From Azolla caroliniana (taxonomy: Eukaryota > Polypodiophyta): a DNA stretch of 64,000 nucleotides. This document shows, one piece after another, positions 56,706 through 64,000 of this stretch. Both the position numbers and the translations under genes were made by a program. The notes under the pieces were generated by a model. It made no database searches. It was given only the letters and a program-made list of their open reading frames with translations, and was not told the DNA's origin. The stretch spans positions 372,001 to 436,000 of the forward strand of contig JBHGNT010000022.1 of NCBI GenBank assembly GCA_043228905.1, written 5' to 3'. Numbering within the stretch: position 1 is the first letter of the stretch; each line of letters starts with the position of its first letter.

Positions 56706-59475
56706 TACACAACCTATAGCCTTATCATAAGTTCGGGAAATTCTAAGCATATAATCACTTGGCACCTCTAGTTCTTCCATTCTCTTCCAAAGATGTTCAC
56801 GATGTACCGTATCAAAAACTTTCTTGAAGTCCACGAAACAATAATATAAACCTTTACCCCTGAAGCTGTTGACGCTGCTATAGTGTTTTTGAAAGTCAAC
56901 TTGTCCATAAGCTCTCTTACCATTTTTTTTCAGCCCATATACTTATATTTGATTCCATTATACATCCAAACAGTGTTGCCATTAGTGAGCGAACCACGAT
57001 GGTTTGATAGTTTACATTATTTACATATCCACCTTTATGTAAAGGTTTGATCTAATTTGTAGTCCAATTATAAGGCATGCCATGTTGGAATGCATGATTA
57101 AACATATCACGTATCCATGCATGTATATAGTTTCATTTCCATTTGAGCAATTCTGCCTTTATACATTGAAGATCATTTGCCTTTCGCGGACAATTTCTTA
57201 AGTTCTATGCATATATCTTCAACTGTAAAGAAGGGAGACATGTGAAAGAGAACCATAACATGTCATCTTTCCGGCAACAAATAAATAATATAAATTCTTA
57301 TAATGTATAGACAAGTCAAGAAGAGTTAAGTCACTGTAACTCCAAGCACGCTTCCCCTTTAGATTTTGAAAATAATTAGCTAGAGTAATTATGTTATGTG
57401 GAATATATTAGATATGTGTGTGTGAAATAGGAGAGAAGAGACACAAGATAGATAAGAATATAAAAAGACTCAAATGTATATTAACAAGGAGTAAGAAATA
57501 CAATAGAAAACAACCAATTACAAAAGAGGGAGAGAGGTGTTTTATATAAAGTCACCCTCTCTCTACATTCTCTCACTGAAGCCCATGTGTCATGGGGAAT
57601 GTGGAAACTCATTAGTTATGTGTCATAGAATATGATTTTATGACACATAGTTAATGTTGGATAGTTAGTGGTGATCTTTGACTAGTGTTGGGCAAAGTTT
57701 CTAGTCCCTATCGGAAATTTTCCTATTGCTTATGATCTTAACTGGAAATTAAAAATTTTAACCGGCCACTTTCCTACGAGTGATAATGTCAACCAGAATA
57801 TGTTCAAATTTGTTTTTGCCACATAACAAATTTTTTTGGCACATTTAATTATATCAAACTAATCAAACATCTTAATCAAATTCACAAGATTTTATCATGT
57901 ATGTTTTCTTAATGAAACATTTACCGTCATGATAGCCAAAAACTTGATTTTGAGGCTCGATATCGGATGTAATGTTTCGAGCTTCAATACTATTCATATC
58001 TCGTCTATATCTAAGTTGTTTACAATGTACAAATACATATCTAGGAATTTAGTCTCTCCTATCCAAGAAAAAAATCATGGCATTTGGTACTTTGGTTATC
58101 CATACTCAAAATTAGTATGTTTGAAAACCTTTTGTTTATGCAATAATGGTTGTTTAAGGCTTATCAATTGTTTCCTGGCCTTATCTGGTTTGTCTATCAG
58201 TCATTTTGGCTTTGTGAATTCATTTAGCTTTGCAATAGGAAAAAGGAACTTGAACCATACTTTTATATAGCTTTGAGCAACCACCAACATTGCCAATTAG
58301 CATATGTTTTGTATCCATAAAACCAGAGGTATTACAACCATACATTGTTTTGGATGAACTTAGCCCGTTGTGCAAATTTCAATGGGCTCATGTCTCATTG
58401 GCACACCTGTAATAAAGTGAGGTTACCAATGTTAGCCCACTTACAACAAATCAACAAGTTTGAGGTTTGAGGTTGGTAATAACCATCAATAGGTTTCTGT
58501 GTCAGTTTGTAAGGCTGAACAAAATGGTTAAACATGATTTCTTGCTAGACTTATGAGGTATATGATGGGTTCATTGTAGCAATAATGGCTATTTTTGAGT
58601 TACCACCCAAGGAATCCTGTATTAAACATATCTCCTTGAATCATCATCAACTACAAATTTTCATGTCTTGATAATCTAGGTAGACTTAGATAGTAACTTA
58701 CTTGAAGTAAGAATGTGAGTTTGGAATCTCGGTAGGGGGGTACATGACGTTGTTTTCCATGTACAATGTCCACCAATACCATGATCACTAAACTGGAATA
58801 ACAATTATATTTGATAACTTATGAAACAAAGTGCACATTTAATATAACATTGTAGAATAAGAGATTTCCTTACCCAAGTGTGGAAAGAGATTTCCTTACC
58901 CAATGCTTGTAGCCTCTCTCAGTCGCTCACCTTCTGCCCTTGAGCTCTTTTGTCTGCCAAATAGATTTGCATTATCAATCAACTGATTATTCATACTTCT
59001 TATATCATGACAAGAGAGTGAGTGAGAACCAACCTCTCTAAACCATCAAGAGCTGAAGGACACTAGCATGCCATGGGAATTGCTTCTCAGCTTGTAATTA
59101 ATGTGGTCCATTGAACATAGACTCTAGATCCTGTCAAATGCCTCCAATAAGTCTTTGGAACTTGGACAAGAGCTATGAAGCCAAATACTATGGAATGCAC
59201 ATAAACAATGGAAATTATAATGTAGGCTTTTAAATAACAAATCATAAAATATCATGGATGTAAGTGCATATATGATTTCCAATCACCTATAACAAATGAG
59301 ATTGCCGAATGAGACATTGTTTTATTCATCCCCTTTCCCCCTCCCCAAGAAACGCAGAAGAAGAAGGAAGAGACATAAATAATAGGTAGCGTATCCAGAT
59401 TAGTGTGACTGTATAATGAGTAGTAGATACATAGGTAGTCACCAGATTAGTGTGAGCGTATAATGAGTAGCATGT

Positions 59476-60105
59476 TGTCATGAAGATTTTCGGCAATGGT
59501 GTGAAAATCACATGGAACGAAGAAAATCGAGAAAGTGCAATGTGCACACGAATGAATGGGGCGATGGTTACACTCGTACGTTAGCATGTTGTAAATATGA
59601 ATAAAACGAGAACCCCTAAGGCATAGTAGCATTTTCATGCATACCAAGGGGTGCAAGTAAGGTTTGAACCTTGCACCTCCAAGTTAAGACACAATTAACT
59701 TACCATTAGGCTAAGTTGTTACTTGTTATACTTTTATCATTAGATTTTGCACATGTAAATGCTTATACATTAGAGCTTGAATGAGGGACATGGTCATCAT
59801 GCATCACATGCGATGCATGAGCACCAAATGGCAATCATGCATTGTATGTATGTCTTACACCCTCACTTGCATCATATGCATGGGGGCATCTATATAAGGA
59901 AGAAAGGAAGAGAAAAGGGGGACCAATCAATCTATGAATCCGTCAAATTATGTATCAAATAAAAAATTTATAACAATAAAAAACCTAGTTATCTTATTGG
60001 TGATGTGTCTTGTTTCTTTAAATTGAAGTCAAGGGTTCAAACCTAGAATTGGAATTTCAGTCTATCTATCTATCTATCTTAAACACTTCCTCAATTTTTG
60101 ACCGA
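59476..60105 (+). repeat. Ty3 LTR (B-type family), nested in the hAT-like element
   Basis: Starts TGTCATGAAGATTTTCGGCA, like the solo LTR at 18781. The 3' half matches it over the tRNA-like module, the CATGCA-rich stretch and the TATA box (near 59888). The right end is eroded. CATGT on both sides (59471-59475 and about 60106-60110) may be the target duplication, but the usual terminal CA is not present. No internal genes, so probably a solo LTR. Confidence 0.75.
59657..59727 (-). other. tRNA-like module inside the LTR, second copy
   Basis: On the minus strand CTTAGCCTAATGGTAAG (A-box-like) and GGTTCAAACC (B-box-like), the same arrangement as 19351-19414. The boxes are separated by TTAACTTGGAGGTGCAA. 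Degenerate; not a tRNA gene. Confidence 0.5.
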
Positions 60106-61165
60106 CATGTAGGCGCGGAAATCCCATCCTCAATCCTCCATAACCACTAGCAGATAGAGGCCCGGTGCTTGTCCGCGCTTGTGACGCGCACATTACGACG
60201 TTTGACATGTGTGTCACGCGCCACGCAACAACGTATGTATGTATAAACAGAATACAAAAGAAGTACTTCTTGTATAGAATACACATAGAAGTAGTTGTAG
60301 TTGCAATTCATTTGTTTAGCTTCTTTTTTTGTTTCGTCGTGTATAAGGAGAGTGTGTACTTACTAATATGCAAAAGACATTTAATACTTATAGACATCTA
60401 TTGAATAACAAGCACATTCATTCTCTCTAGCCGTCTCCCCTTCTCTCTCTCTCTCTCTCTCTGTTCTAATTTTTTTTATACAGAGACTAGTTATTAACTA
60501 AATTAACACCAATTAATTAAATAATGCATCATACCCTACCTTCACCATTGTTTTTTCTTCTTCATAACCAATAGAGGATTTGTCAGCATTAGTCAGGTCC
60601 CCAACGAATGTTCAAATTGATGTCAATATTTGTACACAATTGATAATATATGATATTACATGTGTATGGATTGTCAACTCTTGCCTCTCGACTCTCGTGT
60701 CGAAGGCATTGGCAATCGAGAAAATGTAATATAGACAAATAGGAAAAGAGAGGGGAAAGAGGAGAAAGAGGGTGAAAAGAGGGATTCGAGAGTAGGGCCA
60801 GAGGGGGAAAAAAAACAAGGGAAAACACACTAAAAGAGGGGGAAAGAGGGAAAATGATTTTTTTTTCATTATTTAAAAAAGAAGAAGCATAAATAACTGG
60901 TTACAAAACTGACTAGATTTCAATTTTGGGGAAATTCTAGCCATAATCAATTCCGGCTCCCCCCACCTTGACCGAAAAATGTCCCAACCTAACCGGAACG
61001 CTGACACTGTTCATGGGACTTTGCCCAACACTACATTTGACCTTTGAGTGCTCATACATTCTCAAAGGGTGTGTTCACGCATTAGGCTAGGTTGAGTTTG
61101 ATTCTCAATACGCCAATTCATGCTTAACCATGTCATGACTGAGTCAGCTGTCAGGTTGATCATCA

Positions 61166-61178
61166 CTCCCCCTCAAGC
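61166..61178 (-). other. Polypurine tract of element G
   Basis: On the minus strand GCTTGAGGGGGAG directly precedes the LTR TG, the common copia form. Confidence 0.8.
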
Positions 61179-63077
61179 TCGGCAAGTCGTAGGTCGAAAG
61201 GCCAAGCTCCGTTGAAAATTGCCGAAGCTTGTCAGTCCCCAAAGCTTTCGTGAAAATGTCGGTTGTTTGAAGATTGGTGTTGATGTACTAAAGGTCGACA
61301 TCCCCTGCAGGGACATGTTCTCAGATGAAGTGATAGTGCACCTCAACGTGCTTTGTCTGGGCATGGAAGATAGGGTTTCGAGCAAGGTGGATACTGCTGA
61401 GACCGTCACAATAGAGCAAGATTGGATCGTTGATGGAGACCTCCAAATCCTTAAGTATCCTCTTGAGCCATACGGCTTCACATGTAGCTACATCCGCACC
61501 CTTGTATTTGGCCTCTGTGCTTGAAAGAACGACAATCGGTTGCTTTTTATTGCTCCATGATATTGCTCAACTACTGAGGTAGAAAAAAAATCAGCAGGTC
61601 GATTGTCTATCGTCCTTATATCCGGCCCAATCAGCATCTATGTACCCTTCGAGTTGAATTGGCATGGCTGACTTATAGAGAATTCTATAGTCCATCATTC
61701 CACTCACTTAGCATAATCTAAATGGATATCTCGTGGAGTTTACATGAATTGGCTAAGGAGGCCGATCGAATAGTTGAGGTCGGGTCGAGTGATCATGAGA
61801 TAGATGAGGCTGTTGATTAGTTGTTGATAGTGAGTCGGCTTGCACTCTTCTGTGCCGGAGTTGGCAGTTAGCTTTAGATTTCAGTCGAGAAGGATTTCCA
61901 TAGACTTATACTCAGTCATCCTGAACTTATATAATAAGTTAAGGATGTAGTGACATTGGGAGATCATAATGTCGGCTGGAGTCCGAATTACCTCGATGCC
62001 AAGGAAGTAATGGAGCTCTTTCGTGTCTGTCGTCTCGAATTTTCCGGAGAGGAGGGACTTGACCTCCAATGACCATATCATCCACGTATAGGATGATGAC
62101 AATCTTTGAACATGTAAAGATACTCACCTTGTTGAGGGAGTTGGATGATCTGGTGGATCCATCAAGGTGAGCATCTAGCCGGCTTCTTACATAGAGGGAG
62201 TTGTCGGATTTTGACATTCGGAAGCCAATTTGGTGAAGATACTGAGTAATCTTCGAATGCCAAGAACACGGTGCTTGTTTGAGTCCATACAACGGCTTCC
62301 TGAGATGATAGACTACGGTCGGGTGTGTTAGGATTGTAGCTGATCACAACCGGTTCACACACTTCCGTATGAGGGTGCAAAGAACAGGTCGACACTACAC
62401 AGATGAAATAGAAAACAGAGAGTAGAGACACATAATGTTTTACATGGAAAACCGAAAGGGAAAAAAAACCACGGGGGTTCACAAACCCCAAGAAACGAAT
62501 CACTATAAGGGGAGGAGTACAACAAGAGGATTTAAGGCAATGACCTTGAACTCTTCTTCATTGATTGACGACCACAGAGTTACCACTCTCACTCTCACTC
62601 TCTCTCTCTGTCACTTACTAGTTACAGAGGCAACTACTCACTGTAACTTGTTACAACTATAATGATTATCACACTTACTAACTACTTGCCATAAGTGTAT
62701 ATATACTCATATACATAACATACTATTTACAAATATAGCCTCAATAGGCACATTTAAACTATTTACAAATATAGTTTCTTGAATCGGCTTCGACCGATTC
62801 GGCTAATACCCGAGTCGATTTTCAATCCATTGTCGATCCTTTTTTACCTATTGAATCCATTCCACTCGGCTTGTGCTCTTCCCATCCGGAGGGACCTGTT
62901 TTCCCAACAGGGTGGTTGGTCAATTCGAAACTGGGTGGTTGGACCATGTATACCTCCTCTTCTAATTCGTCTTGGAGGAAGACGTTCTTTACGTCCATCT
63001 GGTGGAGGTGCCACCCTTTTGCTGTGGCGAGTGCAATCACGGTTCAAACAATCGTCATCTTTGCCATCGGAGCAAAG
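61179..63077 (-). pseudogene. Copia G reverse transcriptase and RNase H, disrupted
   Basis: Minus strand. RT starts near 63070 (FAPMAKM) and reads KGWHLHQMDVKNVFLQDELEEE, is interrupted by the solo LTR 62326-62909, and resumes at MYGLKQAPCSWHSKI. The catalytic box ILYVDDMVI is near 62085. RNase H follows (SSTEAKYK near 61525, VWLKRILKDL, IHLARNP, HVEVHYHFIRE) and ends just before the purine tract. Frameshifts near 62060 and in RNase H. Confidence 0.9.
62326..62909 (-). repeat. Copia solo LTR inside G
   Basis: 584 bp, on the minus strand from TGTTGGGAAAACAGGTCCC to ACAATCCTAACA. Perfect target duplication GGGTG (62321-62325 and 62910-62914). It interrupts the RT of G. The start resembles the LTRs of C and E. 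Confidence 0.93.
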
Positions 63078-63157
63078 TGTTAGGAATATGTCCCTCCTAT
63101 GGGAGGAGCCGATTGGTCGGGCCGAGGGCCGATAGTTGATGACAGGGAGGAGTTGAC

Positions 63158-63158
<1 letters not shown>

Positions 63159-63225
<67 letters not shown>
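63159..63225. repeat. (AT)n microsatellite in the LTR of H
   Basis: About 67 bp of perfect AT repeat within the 5' LTR. The related solo LTR at 55989 has none at the same place. Confidence 0.95.
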
Positions 63226-63227
<2 letters not shown>

Positions 63228-63763
63228 TGATCCAAGTCGAAGACAAGGCCAACTAGTCGGGCTGATTGGACAATCGATATAAAGTCGGCTAGTCGACCAA
63301 TAGGCTGATTAACTGCTACTATAATAATAGAAGTGATAGTAGTATGGACTACATTTGTAAATAGACAATATGGTGTATGAGTATAAATACACTTAGGGAA
63401 AACCTTAGTGTGTAGAATAGAAAGTGCAGAATAGAGTTTCTGTAGTGTATAACAGAGAGACAAGGAGTGAGAGAGAGTGATTGTGAGCGGCGCCATATAC
63501 GAGACTAGACGTCAAGAGCCCTGTGTGGCTAATATACTCTGAACTAAGGAAGAGTGTTGTAACTTACTCTGTCATGTATATTTCTGAAATACTGAACCTC
63601 CGTTCCCGTGGGTTTTTTCAGATTTAGGGTTTCAACATTAAACACCGTGTATTGTGTATTTGCTATTTTATGTTTCCGCGTTATTGTGTATTACGCAGTC
63701 AGACTTTGTCACGGATTTGTGATCCAATCTTGTCAAACAAGTATAAGAGCTTGAGGTGCAAGC

Positions 63764-64000
63764 ATGGAAGGAGGTGTGAGTGGCTTCCAAGGAATGATGG
63801 TCCTGAACTCTCAAAACTATGCAGATTGGAAGATCAAGATGGAGGATCTTCTGATAGTCAAAGAGTTGTATGGGCCCATCGATAGTGCAGAAATACCCAC
63901 AAGGAGTGTCCTTTAGCACATGGTGAACGACCCAAATGCCTATGACATGTGGCAAAACTTGTCAGGTTTGTATCAGAGAAAGAATTCCCTCAACAAAACA
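63764..64000 (+). pseudogene. Gag N-terminus of copia H
   Basis: MEGGVSGFQGMMVLNSQNYADW is the typical copia Gag start (a W-x-K-M-x-D-x-L pattern follows). An in-frame TAG lies at about 63914, in place of a Gln or Trp codon, before the sequence continues in frame (HMVNDPNAYDMWQNL) to the window end. Confidence 0.85.

Larger units (their letters stand above)
54031..57391 (-). pseudogene. LINE (non-LTR) reverse-transcriptase remnant
   Basis: Read on the minus strand from 57391. Start of the RT domain near 57330, then DFKKVFDTVHREHLWKRMEEL (about 56800), GWPLSLTLFGLCIDELE and the catalytic box YAYDVVLF (normally YADD) near 55800. Then comes the C-terminal part LYGVQVWGGSIPKSTWKELE...LQVKKETP (about 55450-55330), ending in a zinc-like YHVLIQCSAFNHI region and a stop at 54031. 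It is interrupted by a copia solo LTR (55989-56705) and a MITE (54238-54672), and carries a 187-bp tandem duplication. The right end is cut by copia element G at 57392. Stops and frameshifts are frequent. No poly-A tail was recognised. Confidence 0.85.
57683..61033. mobile_element. hAT-like non-autonomous element (3.35 kb)
   Basis: Terminal inverted repeats TAGTGTTGGGCAAAGT at both ends (left start 57683; reverse complement ends at 61033). Flanks TCTTTGAC (57675-57682) and CATTTGAC (61034-61041) agree at 6 of 8 positions, consistent with an aged 8-bp duplication. It splits the 3' LTR of G, whose sequence makes sense only when this block is removed. No transposase is visible. The longest frame (57929-58270, 113 codons) is not recognisable. 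Confidence 0.7.
57392..61165 (-). repeat. 3' LTR of copia element G, split by a hAT-like element
   Basis: On the minus strand it starts TGATGATCAACCTGACAG after the purine tract. It continues at 57682 beyond the insertion, with a near-palindrome at 57612-57654 (TATGACACATA arms) and a TATA box (TTTATATAAAAC near 57548), and ends CCACATAACA at 57392. Confidence 0.8.
57392..64000 (-). mobile_element. Ty1/copia retrotransposon G, partial (3' LTR to RT), heavily invaded
   Basis: A minus-strand element whose 3' LTR is 57392-61165 (about 415 bp once the hAT-like insertion is removed), followed by a polypurine tract, RNase H and RT up to 63077. Element H then interrupts it, and the remainder lies outside the window. 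It invaded the LINE at 57391. The coding part carries frameshifts. Confidence 0.85.
63078..64000 (+). mobile_element. Ty1/copia retrotransposon H, 5' part
   Basis: 5' LTR 63078-63735 (TGTTAGGAATATGTCCC...CTTGTCA), a degenerate primer site (GTATAAGAGC, 63741-63750), and a Gag start at 63764. The rest is outside the window. It interrupts the RT of G just before FAPMAKM. Confidence 0.85.

Noticed and set aside
57929-58270. A 113-codon open frame within the hAT-like element as a transposase remnant
   Set aside because: No hAT dimerisation or DDE motif can be seen; composition is as for random AT-rich DNA.

Overview
This window is plant nuclear DNA, almost certainly from a large, repeat-rich genome. 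The only intact protein-coding gene with introns that I can support is a receptor-like cytoplasmic kinase of the RLCK-VII/PBL34-36 type (minus strand, six exons, 40432-44458). Most of the rest is decayed LTR retrotransposons of the Ty3 (gypsy) and Ty1 (copia) superfamilies, a LINE remnant, hAT-type DNA elements, solo LTRs and microsatellites. The species cannot be read from the sequence. The Ty3 protease and Gag style reminds me of elements of ferns, charophytes and other non-flowering lineages, but that is an impression, not a result.

Layout. Positions 1-36646 are one nested stack. A minus-strand Ty3 element (B; 3' LTR 1246-1906) sits in an older plus-strand relative (Z, 1-1245). B's body is now in four pieces (1907-2194, 9144-10901, 14792-14946, 31572-34147), because three elements landed inside it: Ty3 element A (2195-9143), copia element C (10902-14791, target duplication ATTCT) and Ty3 element D (14947-31571, target duplication GATGG). 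D was itself hit by a solo Ty3 LTR (18781-19908) and by element F (22229-29302, minus), which is rearranged and carries an extra LTR in the opposite orientation. A truncated minus-strand copia element E (34148-36646) abuts the broken Gag end of B.

Positions 36647-53301 are mostly unassigned AT-rich DNA around the kinase gene. They include a (TGTATG)n array of about 415 bp just upstream of the kinase, an intronic tandem repeat, and a hAT-type MITE (50209-50736). Positions 53302-64000 form a second stack. A minus-strand LINE (54031-57391) holds a second MITE, a copia solo LTR and a 187-bp tandem duplication. A minus-strand copia element G (57392 to past the window end) has a 3.35-kb hAT-like element in its 3' LTR (which in turn holds a Ty3 LTR), and a solo LTR and a further copia element H in its reverse-transcriptase region.

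The points most worth pursuing are these. (1) D and F share an additional long coiled-coil ORF between integrase and the 3' LTR. (2) D and F share a 25-bp conserved, non-purine-rich block exactly where the polypurine tract should be. (3) Their Gag has three CCHC knuckles. (4) The A/B/Z Ty3 family has Asp-His-Gly where a retropepsin has Asp-Ser/Thr-Gly, in all three copies. (5) A tRNA-like module with A- and B-box matches lies antisense inside a Ty3 LTR family. All element genes in the window carry stops or frameshifts, except the Gag frame of A, which is open.
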